Shown one piece after another: positions 23,496 through 35,034 of a DNA stretch of 64,000 nucleotides. The stretch's first letter is position 1; each line of letters begins with the position of its first letter. The stretch covers positions 12,209,101 through 12,273,100 of the forward strand of contig CM055906.1 in NCBI GenBank assembly GCA_029582155.1, given 5' to 3'. The notes under the pieces are model-generated. The model did no database searches. It had not been told where the DNA came from and saw only the letters and a list, made by a program, of their open reading frames with translations. The DNA comes from Panopea generosa. Taxonomy: Eukaryota > Mollusca > Bivalvia > Adapedonta > Hiatellidae. The position numbers were made by a program, and so were the translations under genes.

Positions 23496-24724
23496 GTAAA
23501 CATAAAGTATTTATGGTATTCTTTTTTAGTGAATTAGATTTTAAGATTTGAATCGGTAATGCCAGGCATTAGTGAACTCACCCATTTCAAATAAAGTGCA
23601 GATCCTATAAATTCATCTTTTATTGTGATCCGATTAGCATGTTGGCAGTTGATTTGGTTACATTTGCCTATATTTGTATATTGGCCAGTGCCTTAATTTG
23701 GTCAGCATTAGCAAAGTAATTGGTCGACTTGGTGAGTTGGTAGCATGCATCCTCTGATGATATTCTGTTCACAACTGGCCCCAGCTCTTCCTCAGCATCC
23801 TCAAATTCTGCTCGATCATCCTCTTGCTCCATAGCAAATTCCTCCATTTGATCATTAGCTACATCCGGTCTAAAAACAGTAAACAAGCCTATGATATTTC
23901 ATAAAATAAAAGCCATTTTACAAGCATATATAATTATTATGATTATGAGAAAGAAAATTGTATAAAGTACAAATATTATTAATTGAATAGGGTCATACAC
24001 ATATGATGTTCCTACTTTCATGTGTGTCAATATAAAAAATGCCAATTTAATGCTATTTGAAATTAGTTAGATTATCAAGTAAAGATTGAGCGTGACTAAT
24101 AATCAGCTAGTCCAATCTCTGATGATTACTGGCATTAACCATGAATTATGTTTTACAACCATGAATTTTCCAACTCTTAATATGTGGGGAATAGTCATAA
24201 AAGTGTTATACTGGTTAACAAATGTTAAAGGACATAAGTAGGAGGCTACGAGTTCGACACCCAGTCAAGCAACATGGCACCACCTGTCACAAATGTCACT
24301 ATATAAGGCAATATATATATAACTGATTTTAAAAATACTGTGTAATGCAATTGACATCCTAGTCTTAAACAAGTTTGTTGAATAACTGAGTGTCAAATCA
24401 GGTTGTTTTTTTCAAAACAGAAATATAAGTCGATATTTGGCCCCATCTCCAAGCAAAACAAACTTCCCAGTGCTTTACCAAGAAACTCCCTGATAGGTTA
24501 ATACAATATTTGTTTTAGCTCCTCAAATTATGCAATATGATCAATAAATAGAATTAACAAGACGCATGGAATAATCTATATTTGGCTTTCAAAAAAGTAA
24601 GTAAGTACTACACTGACATTGATTAATAAGGGAGGTTACTGTACCAATACTCAGAGACACGTTTAAAACACGGCCCGAAAAAAAAACTCTGCTCTAATTC
24701 GGAAATCATAGGAAAGGAAATAGA

Positions 24725-24830
24725 AGAATGAATGAATGAACGGGGTTTTATGGCGTACTAACACATAACAGGTTATTCGACGCCAACAGGGAGGAAGATT
24801 CCAGATTCATTCTACATGTACAAAAACAAC
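24725..24830. repeat. short dispersed-element fragment
   Basis: A (GAAT)n lead followed by GGGGTTTTATGGCGTACTAA-like sequence and GACGCCAACAGGGAGG. The 'GGTTTTATGGCGTACTAACAC' theme is common in mollusc repeats. No tRNA head here. Confidence 0.45.
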
Positions 24831-25484
24831 AAATTAACATACAGATTAAAAAAACTACATCAACAAATGAATATGCAGAATGAACCTAGAACCTTGATAC
24901 CTGCAGAACTGCAGAGTTTCAGCAAATTCTATCATATTACTCAATTTGTCGCTTCTTACGACATGCATAAGCCACAGTAATTCTATTCTTGCCAACACTC
25001 ATGGCTCCCTGGAACCACACAGGGGTTGATAATAATAGTGAACATGACAAAAAATGTTAAAATGAACATGACACCCATTTGGAGGATTCCTACCCCTCTG
25101 CAGAGATCGATAGTGATTTTATTCTTAGCCGGAACCACACGGGCTGGAAATAGAAGAAATTTCCCATTCAATCTGACTTTTAAATTATATTCAAACCCAA
25201 AGTTGGTGCCCAATATAATATCCTCTGCAAACAAAAAAGAAATATAAAAAACAAAAACAATGAAAATCACTTACAACACCATTGATATCTCAAAACTTGG
25301 CTTGTAATCAGGGTCATCATCGTCTTTCTCCTCATCAACTTCAGATACGTCAATGGAAGGGTTAAAATTTAAGAAATAGTTTTAAAACAAGAAAGTAACT
25401 CTTTACATAATTTTAGAAAAAGATTCTTACCTTAAAAAAATGAGAAAAAAAAAGTTGATGCAATAAATGCAAGCATGTAGGTGT

Positions 25485-25660
25485 GTGATTCTGTGTGGTT
25501 CTAAGGGTTTGAGTGTGGTTATATGCCCTATTAGCTTCTGGTTTCAGGGTTGCAGGTTTAATTCCTGGGCTGGTCAACTTAAAATTCTAACAGTTGCTTG
25601 GATGAGACTTTTAAAGGGCCCGTGGGACTGTGCTGTATACCGAGCACGCTTAAGAACCAA
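25485..25660 (+). repeat. SINE-like fragment
   Basis: GCAGGTTTAATTCC (25554-25567) resembles a Pol III B box. It is followed by a body ending CGAGCACGCTTAAGAACC, a tail I have seen in mollusc SINEs. Confidence 0.45.
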
Positions 25661-25992
25661 AAGATTTACAATGGGTTTCTATCTGTGTCCTACACTATCC
25701 CCCACAAACATAAAAAAACGAACACACTTTTGGGGACATTGCTCATATGGGAAACCGGTGGCGGTGTAAAATAAGCTTATATATATATAAAACAACATGT
25801 AGTGTGGACTATACCTTAGAAATTAGGGTTAACAATAGACTTATTTCAGTACATATCAATTAGATTTAGTAAATTACTAGTAGCAGTGTCACCTGTTTGA
25901 ACATAATAAAAAAATAATGGCAAGACTAAATCATATATATATTGTTAGTGATTGAATTAAAAAGACATAATCTGTGAATGTCATTTGTAACA

Positions 25993-27150
25993 AACTAGAG
26001 CTATCACTGAAGGTGATGAATACCCCCGAATGCCGCCATGACAGAAAATGGTTAACCATTGTATGAAGTTTTATTAAATTATATCCAATAGTTTTAAAGT
26101 TATGCTCCAGACAAAAAAAATTCTTAATAAAAGAGAATGTTATGGATTGAGTTTTTTGTATTGTTAATTTTTTTATGGTTTTGTTAAAATTAAAAACGGT
26201 CTTTTTAATTATTGTGCAGTGTACAAGCTTTCATGGCAATCAATAAATGTTATACTTTTTGAGTTATGTTGAGGGACAACAATTTTATGGATAAGAAACA
26301 AACAAGAGCACTAGGAATACAATATCGAACCTGCTTTGCTCGAACTCCATGTATTCATCAACTTGGTTCTTTCATGAACTTTATTAAACTGTTATCACTG
26401 ATGGCATTAAAAGTACTTTAAAAGTACTGCATCAGACAAGGGAAATATATCAAAGGGCAATAACTCTGTAATTAGCAAGAATAGAGTTATGTTTCTTGTA
26501 CACTGCACTTCCTCTCATTATATTTTACCATTGTATGAAGTTTGATGAAATTCCATCCAGTACTTTAAAAGAAATGCTCCGGACAAGGGAAATATATCAA
26601 AGGGCAATAACTCTGTAATTAGCAAGAAAAGAGTTATGTTTCTTGTACACTGCACTTCCTGTCATTATATTCTACCATTGTATGAAGTTTGATGAAATTC
26701 CATCCAGTACTTAAAAAGTAATGCTCCGGACAAGGGAAACATATCAAAGGGCAATAACTCTGTAATTAGCAAGAATAGAGTTATGTTTCCTGTACACTGC
26801 ACTTCCTCTCATTATATTCTACCATTGTATGAAGCTTGATGAAGTTCCATCAGGTACTCTTCAAGTTATGCTCCGGATAAGAAAAAATATCAAAGGGCAA
26901 TAACTCTGTAATTAGCAAGAATAGAGTTATGTTTCTTGTACACTGCACTTCCTCTCATTATATTCTACCATTGTATGACGTTTGATGAAATTCCATCCAG
27001 TACTTTTCAAGTGATACTCCGGATAAGGAAAATTGCAACGGACAGACCGACCGACAGACCGACAGACCGACAGACCGGCCGACCGACAGACTGACCTCAG
27101 GGTGACTCCAATATACCCCCTCAAAACTTCGTTTGTCGGGGGTATAAAAA
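25993..27150. repeat. dispersed bivalve-type repeat, ~147-bp internal tandem
   Basis: Starts AGAGCTATCACTGAAGGTGA and has four tandem units of about 145-149 bp (ACCATTGTATGAAGTTTGAT at about 26529, 26674, 26821 and 26967). A (GACCGACA)n tract at 27038-27090 leads to the closing hairpin ATACCCCC...GGGGGTAT (27112-27144). The same start motif occurs at 35038. Confidence 0.8.
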
Positions 27151-29387
27151 AAATCTCACATGTTCTAGATACCAAGATGTATTTTATTTCGTTCACATAG
27201 TTAAATGGTAGAAAACTCAGATAAAGCTTACTTCAATGTGTCCAGAAATGATGGAAGGTTCTTCTGCTTTATTGTTCTTCAAGCTAATGTTATATGTGTA
27301 AGAGCTGCAGGTTTCCTTTCTTCTTTGGCTGACAATGTTGCCTCACTGAAAAAATTTTTTTTTTTTTAAACTTCAAAACTTTTATCAATATTTAATAATC
27401 CTATTTTGAAGCATTTCAGTTTAAATAAAAAAAAAATAACAATACATTTCTCATTAGTATAATTTTGTAGTGAAATGAGAAAACATGAACATTTAAAACT
27501 GTGACAATATCAAAACTATCAATTTTGAAATTTGTGGTCTTCTAAATTAGTAGATATTGAGAATATACACCGTAAATAGTATACAGTAACTGTTTATTAA
27601 TTATTACTATTCAGTATTTATGTGTACCTATCAGATGATTGGGAAGAAATTTCCGACACCTGAGGTGTTGATAATCTTCCCATTTTGAAAGGTGTCGAAG
27701 TTGATGGTCCTGGTATGGGCTTAACATATTGCAGTGGAGCTTCTGTTCCATTCAGTTTAATTTGCTTTTTTCCATGGGCCGTTTCTTAATAATAACATCA
27801 ATATTTTCCAATAGCAATAGGAAATTGTTGATAAAAATGCGACAATGGCCTATGACCTCTTTGCTTCCCAATCAATTTTACTGCACTACCCCACATGTAA
27901 TGTTGACAAATTGCGACTTACTGATTGAGCAGCAGGTGGGCAACCTCCGAGTGTGTTTTGAGTCCTTTTGATTTTTTAACAGCGGTCCATCGGGTTATTT
28001 TCGATTCCTATCGATATCCTACTTGCTCCTCTTATTTTAACTCTCTCTGTTTTAATCCTTTTCTTCGCTGAATCTGTGACAGTCCTTTTACGTTTGCGCA
28101 CTTCCATTTTGCAGCCTCTGATGTTTTGGTTTAAAATGTGCGTATTACGTCATCGGTATTTGTACTTCCGAAAATTTCAGGAGATACAGTCGGAAAGGCA
28201 ACTGGGTCATTAGGTAATTGTAAAAATGTAAACAAAAGTTAAAAATTCGGACCGCTCGGTTAAATAAAATAACAATTCGATCAAAGTTATTTATTTTCTC
28301 ATTTTTTTTAAAACGGTCTCTATGGGGTCTACAGGCATGATTTAAACAATACTATAAACACATTTAGTTGCATTCATTTTTGTTATTATCAAAATTTGTG
28401 CATTTGGGAAGTTTAATGAGGCTTTTAATCATTATGTGTTTTCTCCAGAGCATGTTTCTTGCATTTTTGATTTATTTTTACAATGCTAGCTGTTTTGACA
28501 GGTCACGTGATATACCCAGTTTTAGGTTGTTTGTATATAAAGATGAAATGTGGAAAGCGTGAAACTTTTCAAAAAGTTGTTTAAATTGTACAGACGATAC
28601 TCTATCTGAAAACTTTTTTATTTGGTTTTCTATAAGGTATCGAGATGCGCATGCGCAACATTTTAATACCAGTTTAAAAATTGGCCGGTCCAAGTTTTAC
28701 GGCAGTATTCCTAGTGCCGTTTATGTTTCTTTAACGGAAAATTAAAAACTAATTGAATAAATAAATTAATTTTTATAAAAATTATATTCATTTTGAAAAA
28801 TGATTACTTAATTTCAAGATTTAATTAATTTTTGTCAAGTTAAAATGTTTTTTATATTATTTTTTTTAAGGTAACATTATTCTAAAATGAGTCTAGTCTA
28901 GCAAAGTTCTGTTTTCCAAAGAATATAATGCTCAACATGTAGCTCAGCCGAAATATAAAATATTGAAAGAATTTTAGTGATTTCATTGAAAATAGTTAGG
29001 GCCAAGGTGATTGAGCTGTGGCCATGACATTTGAAAAGTTCATGGCCAAAGGGCCATAATCATAAAAACAACTAAGTTTCTAGTTGTTGAAACTTGTTGA
29101 CAGAATTGAAACATTCTTTGAAGTTAAACTGTTTTGAAGGTGTTAACTTAAGTTAACTTAAGTTGCAGTTTTGATGGAGAAATTTGTGTGAAACAGGAAG
29201 TAAAACTGTTTTAGTAAAATATGTATTTTTTTTAACTCCATTTATTCATGTTGATTAAGTTTAAAACTAGTCAAATGATGACCCCCAGATTTTGAAAATG
29301 ACCCCCAGATTTTGAAAATGACCCCCAGACTTTTAGCCAGTGGGTCATCAATGACCCCCAAAAAATTGAACCTGGAGAAAACACTGA

Positions 29388-29550
29388 TATTTGTGGAGCA
29401 TGAGGCCTAATGGTAGAGCATTAGATGCAAGAATGAAGGGTCGAGGTTCGATTCTCACCACTGCCATAATGTGGTGTCCTTGAGGAGTCAGACACTATAT
29501 ATACATTATGCTTAGTACATGTTCTATCCAGGAAAACTAGGAGAGAAATT
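29388..29550 (+). repeat. SINE type 2
   Basis: Plus-strand copy: head GCATGAGGCCTAATGGTAGAG, B box GAGGTTCGATTCTC, body GTGGTGTCCTTGAGGAGTC. It ends just before the exon at 29629. Confidence 0.75.
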
Positions 29551-29628
29551 TGTATAAGTTGTAAGAACTTGTTTCACAATCAATGTAAAATAAATAAGTT
29601 TTAATTTCAAGTTTCCCTGTTAACTCAC

Positions 29629-29733
29629 CTCCTCCTTGAGTCGTCTCTTCTCAGCGATATCTTTGTACATGATTGTCTTCTGCTGCTCAACTATCATCTG
29701 TAAATTGGAATTCTGACTTTCCAAATCTGCCAT
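29629..29733 (-). CDS. kinase-gene coiled-coil exon
   Basis: Minus-strand exon with donor GAGGAG|GTGAGT (phase 0). The acceptor is either GGCAG before ATTTGG (29726; phase matches the exon at 33054-33227) or further upstream in the adjoining array. It reads (M A D) LESQNSNLQMIVEQQKTIMY, then KDIAEKRRLKEE, a charged coiled coil. Unlike the array units, this copy has lost the A of TTTCAG directly before ATGGCAG (TTTCGATGGCAG), so the first of the two AG acceptors is gone here. It follows the kinase C-tail exon and precedes the exon at 13489-13629. Confidence 0.7.
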
Positions 29734-30895
29734 CGAAATATACATGTACACGATAACTGTTACTTGGAATTCTGACTTTCCAAATCTGCCAACTGAAATA
29801 TACATGTACATGATACCTGTAACTTGGAATTCTGACTTTCCAAATCTGCCATCTGAAATATACATGTACATGATAACTGTAACTTGGAATTCTGACTTTC
29901 CAAATCTGCCATCTGAAATATACATGTACATGATAACTATGTACATGATAACTGTAACTTGGAATTCTGACTTTCCAAATCTGCCATCTGAAATATACAT
30001 GTACATGAAAACTGTAACTTGGAATTCTGATTTTCAAAGTCTGCTTACTGAAATATACATGTACATGATACCTGTAACTTGGAATTCTGACTTTCCAAAT
30101 CTGCCAACTGAAATATACATGTACATGATAACTGTAACTTGGAATTCTGACTTTCCAAATCTGCCATCTGAAATATACATGTACATGATAACTGTAACTT
30201 GGAATTCTGACTTTCCAAATCTGCCATTTGAAATATACATGTACAAGATAACTGTAACTTGGAATTCTGACTTTCCAAATCTGCCATCTGAAATATACAT
30301 GTACAAGATAACTGTAACTTGGAATTCTGACTTTCCAAATCTGCCATTTGAAATATACATGTACAAGATAACTGTAACTTGGAATTCTGACTTTCCAAAT
30401 CTGCCATTTGAAATATACATGATACCTGTAACTTGGAATTCTGACTTTCTAAATCTGCCATCTGAAATATACATGTACATGATACCCGTAACTTGGAATT
30501 CTGACTTTCCAAATCTGCCATCTGAAATATACATGTACATGATACCTGTAACTTGGAAATATGACTTTCCAAATCTGCCATCTGAAATATACATGTATAT
30601 GATACCTGTAACTTGGAATTATGACTTTCCAAATCTGCCATCTGAAATAAACATGTACATGATAACTGTAACTTGGAATTCTGACTTTCCAAATCTGTCA
30701 TCTGAAATATACATGTACATGATAACTGTAACTTGGAATTCTGACTTTCCAAATCTGCCATCTGAAATATACATGTACATGATATCTGTAACTTGGAATT
30801 CTGACTTTCCAAATATGCCATCTGAAATATACATGTACTTGATAACTGTAACTTGGAATTATGACTTTCCAAATCTGCCATCTGAAATAAAAATT
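29705..30895 (-). repeat. 60-bp minisatellite made of a splice acceptor plus exon start
   Basis: About 20 tandem units. In transcript (minus) sense each is ATGGCAGATTTGGAAAGTCA plus GAATTCCAAGTTACAG (the exon start, 12 codons: MADLESQNSKLQ), then GTATCATGTACATGTATATT and TCAG (24 bp, GT...AG). The outermost copy at 30885 is preceded by AATTTTTATTTCAG, the best polypyrimidine tract. Units are 20 codons long and in frame, so the minus strand is open over most of the array (20-aa repeat ending VSCTCIFQ). One unit near 30044 has a TAA, and a 17-bp insertion lies near 29935. The plus strand is also open. Confidence 0.92.
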
Positions 30896-31720
30896 ATTGG
30901 ATCCAATAAACTTTTACATATTGTAAGGTCAGGTGGTAGCATCTGGGGTAGGTGGTTGGCTATACACTTACAGGTATACAATTATAATCTGTATTGGGTC
31001 ATTCTAAAAAAAGATGTTTGCTGTGCTCCGACCTAGTATTTTTCATATGACTAAATAATTTTTTTTTTTGCTAAATTTTAATTTTAATATAGTTATTTTA
31101 AAGAAAATTTGACAGAAATCATGTGGAAAAAAATCAAAGCTTTGAAAGTCAATAAAAATGTTTGGGTAGCTGCAATTTGTCAGTGAGGAGCATAGCAAAC
31201 AATTTTTTTTTTAAGAACGGCCTAGTAATGTATTGCGAATTGGGATACCTGTCTCTTGATACATATCAAAATTTGGTAACTCACAACTGAACAGTTGCCG
31301 AAAAGCAGAGCTTATCTAAAAACTTCACATATATTTGTAGATGGCGTTAAGAAAACAAGGACTTGTATAGAAGGATATGAAACTAAATTTTGATGAAACA
31401 GGATTCATCATTTGCAAATTAATCATTCATAATTACCAGGCAATTGATTTATTGTACATAAACTGAAGTTGTATGTAATCTTAGATATTTAAACATGTTT
31501 CAATCACGCAAAATGCTGTTGAATTAAAGATATTGAGGATTGAAGAAAAAATTATCATAATTTGTCATTATTTTAGCTGCAGTATACATATTTCATAATC
31601 ACAAGGACTTCAACAATTTTAAACACACATTTCTGTGAATGGATTTGATTTGATGACAATTTTAATCTGCAGTGTAAGAATTTTGATTTGTGTTCCTGAG
31701 ATGAATAGAAATTAAGATAA
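30896..31720. other. no gene seen
   Basis: AT-rich intron. GGTGGTAGC...GGTGGTTGGC near 30930 is the only GC-richer phrase. Nothing recognised. Confidence 0.4.
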
Positions 31721-32197
31721 TTAAAGGGATTATATGGGCATATTACTGTCAATTCCCTGTCCTAAATACACACGCCCAACATGAGGATACACATATAACT
31801 TGAAGATATACGCGTCTAAAGTGTCTAGTTGCATAACCTTTTTATTACAAACATTGGGTTTCTGAAGCCACATTTTTTTTTTTTTCCATTCGCCATTTTC
31901 AACAAACCACTTTCCGGTTTCCGATCAATCATCGGATAACATCGTGAAGACTCATTCCCTATCTTGTTTTACAAGGCTTTATTCGGGAAGTTTACGGAGT
32001 TCAATGTAAACATTGCGCAATACTTTATTGCGGGACTTATTAAAGTTTTGGCCAATATTCAATTACTGTTAATTTGAAAACTTTCAAGTAAATAACGGTT
32101 ATATGTCAATACATAAGCATTATTTTGTGCACACTGCATACAGGAAAAGCCTTGATTAACAGCGTGTTTGCATGACTTGCCAATATAATCCCTTTAA
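31721..32197. mobile_element. MITE with TTAA target duplication
   Basis: Terminal inverted repeats AGGGATTATATGGGC (left) and GCCAATATAATCCCT (right) match at 14 of 15 positions and are bounded on both sides by TTAA. The 469-bp interior has no ORF of note. TTAA duplication with AGGG/CCCT tips fits piggyBac- or Kolobok-mobilised elements (family knowledge; which one is not decidable here). Confidence 0.75.
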
Positions 32198-33053
32198 AAA
32201 TAAGATATTGTGAGATTTTGCGTGAATACAAGAGCGTTAACACAAGTTCAATCAGTTACCTTTCCTTCTCTATATAATTCCTTGAGAAAAGTAACATTTT
32301 AACTTTTTGTTTGAAAAAAACAACACACAAGTGTTTTACCAATATGTTGCCACAAAAACAGGAAAATTTACAGCACACCCATCTGATAAAAATCACTTAT
32401 TAAAACATCTGTTTTGTGTCCTTCAGTCTGACTAAGTTAGAATCTGTACACTTTTACTGTTTTACCTTAAAAATATATATGTAAAAGTTTGAATATTACA
32501 TACAATAGAATTTGTTGGCTCAAACTTGATGGGACCAGACAATATAGTTTAAGCCAGGGGTTGTTCGAGCCAAGTTTAACATCATATCCTATTCATATCA
32601 TACACTTGTCAATATTTTAGTGTATCCTATGTGTACACTTTTATCAGATTCGATAAATAATATTAAAATAAAACTGTGTGTCTTGTTTATGAGTGAAATG
32701 CATTTGACTTAAGAACAATATTTTCAAATTTAATTACAATACAGAAAAGACCTTTTATGTTTTTTTTATCGTATTTATAACTTATTGATAACATATCAAT
32801 ATATTTAGCTACCAGTTTGCATTAAATGTAAATGTCATGACAATCACAAATCAACTCATCAAAATATACATCAATTATTGAAAAGCAATGTCAGACTTTA
32901 TTACATTGTAGGTAAAATAATAGAAATGAAATATTAATTTGGCCGGGACTAGATAAGATATTCAAGCCATCTGTAGTAATCTAGTTATTCGTGATCCAGC
33001 CAACTAAGTTATACTGTAGTTGTACTGTATACTGTATATAAGGTATAACCTAC
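32198..33053. other. no gene seen
   Basis: Very AT-rich intron sequence with no exon or repeat recognised. Confidence 0.4.
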
Positions 33054-33227
33054 TTTTTATCATTGACTTTCTGTTTTCTGTAAATCCAACAAAGGGCAGA
33101 TCTTTGCCTGAGAAATCATTTTTGTTCTTTGGATCTTCAAATGTGTGAGGGTGTTTGATTTTATCAAACTCTTCAAAGTTGGACGTATCATCCAGACTTT
33201 GTAGCTGAGGCACAAATGGTGGTGTTT
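33054..33227 (-). CDS. citron/MRCK/ROCK-type kinase C-tail exon
   Basis: Minus-strand exon of 174 bp, acceptor CTATTTTCAG, donor AAAAA|GTAGGT. It encodes TPPFVPQLQSLDDTSNFEEF, then DKIKHPHTFEDPKN and FSGKDLPFVGFT. The PPFVP.L.S.DDTSNF and FSG..LPFVGF motifs are the AGC-kinase C-terminal tail of the DMPK/ROCK/MRCK/citron group; the DD before TSNF and the FSG..LPFVGF wording are closest to citron kinase. In that family the tail follows the catalytic domain and packs on it, and the coiled coil comes next, as the exons at 29.6, 13.5 and 8.9 kb would supply. Catalytic exons should lie at higher coordinates on this strand; I found none up to 64 kb. Confidence 0.8.
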
Positions 33228-33264
33228 CTGAAAATAGAGATGTTGCACATATACTTTGTATTTC

Positions 33265-33690
33265 TGTTACAGTGGAGTTAAGGCACATATGCACGAATTG
33301 CTAAAAAAGAAGTGGTTGAGTTAGTGTAGTTAAGGCACAAATGCATGAGTTGCCAAAAAAGAAATGGTTGTGTTAGTGTAGTTCAGGCACAAATGAACGA
33401 GTTGCTAAAAAAGAAATGGTCGAATTAGTGTACATGTAGTTCAGGCACAAATGAACGAGTTGCTAAAAAAGAAATGGTCGAGTAAGTGTAGTTCAGGCAC
33501 AAATGCACGAGTTGCTAAAAAAGAAATGGTCGAGTTAGTGTTGTTAAGGCACAAATGAACGAGTTGCTAAAAAAGAAATGGTTGAGTTAGTGTAGTTAAG
33601 GCACAAATGCATGAGTTGCTTAAAAAGAAATGGTTGAGCTAGTGTAGTTCAGGCACAAACGAACGAGTTGCTGAAAAAGAAATGTTGTAG
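33265..33690. repeat. 52-bp minisatellite beside splice acceptor
   Basis: About eight units of GTTGAGTTAGTGTAGTTAAG plus GCACAAATGCATGAGTTGC and an A-rich run. It begins about 40 bp upstream (transcript sense) of the acceptor of the kinase C-tail exon. Confidence 0.9.
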
Positions 33691-35030
33691 TTTATATTTC
33701 TGTGACAGTGTAGTTTAGAGTTTATAATTCTATAGGGTTCACACAACTATAATCTGTCTTGAGTACTCCGGACCTACAGATTGTGCAGGTAGAAAACTTC
33801 AGTTCTCTTTTTCTTCTTTCTTTAGGACTTTGTATTGCAGTGATTAATTTTTTCCTAGCATGTGTTAGAAATCACCACTGAAAATTTTGTAGTGATACCA
33901 GATTTCTGGGCAATTATGTGTCATTTCAGAATAGTTGGTTCAAACCACATCGTCGGTGAATAGTTGACATATTACTACTCTGGAAATTGTATCATTAAAT
34001 AAAAAAAAACAACCCTGGACAAGGCATGCTTTTTTTCCTTTTTATTTGCATATCTTGAACCAGTGAAGAATTTGATCCCAGACGCATTCTGCAGCTTTTT
34101 TTTTCTGTGCTTTTGACATATGTGTTACAATGGGAAATGTAATAGTGATGCGAGACGTATAGTTGCAGTATAAAGCAGATGCGGTATGCTACATGCACAA
34201 ACATTCTGTTCTTATTATTGACAGTTATTAACAGGAAGAAATAGCAAACACTTTAAATACAATATTTACAGTTAACCATAGAACTATATTAACTTGGATT
34301 CCAACAAGAATCAAAAGATGGAATTACCTTTCATACCAAACTATTTGCAACAATGTGGAGTGGTGGTCCAGTGATATAGCATTGACTCCATGATCGGAGG
34401 GTTATGATTATGAGGGTTAAAAATAATTTTTCATGTAAATTTAAGGCAAGTTTACACTACTTTTGGCAGCACTTGAATTTATTTCTATGAATCAAATGGT
34501 ATATGTTCATTCAACAAAATTTGATAGTTAAGCATGCAATTTTTCATTTAAAATACAAATAAACTTATTGTTGTTGTAATTTAATCTTTCAACATAAATT
34601 TGTTTCTGCTGGGTCACCATCATAACATGGATAAGCAGTAAGCAAACTTACTCAATGAAAATATTATCAGTCACCCCTTCAGTTTTGTTTTATTTCAATA
34701 TTGATCAGTGTATCTCGCATGTATTTCCATGGAAACCCATCTGTACACTACAAACAGCCTATATGAATATTGTAGTAGTTGAAGACACCCATTGTTTAAT
34801 CATAGATTACTTAGAGTGTGATAATTTTTAATTGCATGAAACATTAATCTATAAAAGAAAGGGTCAGTCCTAAAAATGTTAAAGTCTCGAAACTCCCTTC
34901 ATTATAATACTTTCTTTTTATAGAAATGAAAAAGTTTCACTGTTTTATTTTGTTTTCATTTTAATATTTAAATGAGCTACAAAACAGTCTTTTTAAAGAT
35001 AGTACAAAACCAAAGACGTAAACTATTCTG
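33691..35030. other. no gene seen apart from a SINE-like scrap
   Basis: AT-rich. At 34360-34430 GTGGTCCAGTGATATAGCAT followed by GGAGGGTTATGATTATGAG looks like a decayed tRNA-type SINE head. Nothing else recognised. Confidence 0.4.
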
Positions 35031-35034
35031 AAAG

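Larger units (their letters stand above)
20733..28107 (-). pseudogene. multi-exon transposase-like gene, decayed
   Basis: Six minus-strand exons. 27922-28107: MEVRKRKRTV and RVKIRGASRISIG, frameshift, then RWTAVKKSKGLKTHSEVAHL with donor GTAAGT. 27629-27784: Ser/Thr/Pro-rich. About 25275-25368: acidic, ending DDPDYKPSFEIS. 23582-23869: acidic, then after a frameshift GKCNQINC and DEFIGSALYLKW. 22755-23018: ICGSGHLVHRWCAQPVLN, SGNNFGKLSLW, an in-frame TGA, then ATTFHRIQRTYVIPTI. 20733-21009: RYHRHYNKKSARW, DYSYVKDIARK and a stop. The order RW..K..KGLK, C..GHL..RW..QP.LN, SGNNF, TTFHRIQ..Y, RYHR.Y.KKS.RW recalls a large metazoan multi-copy family I remember as transposase-derived with an RNase H-like core. 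That core, expected between 22755 and 21009, is not found. It lies in a kinase-gene intron on the same strand. Confidence 0.6.

Noticed and set aside
29744-31036. 430-aa plus-strand ORF
   Set aside because: Reverse reading of the 60-bp acceptor/exon minisatellite; biological sense is the minus strand, set by splice sites and the fused exon.
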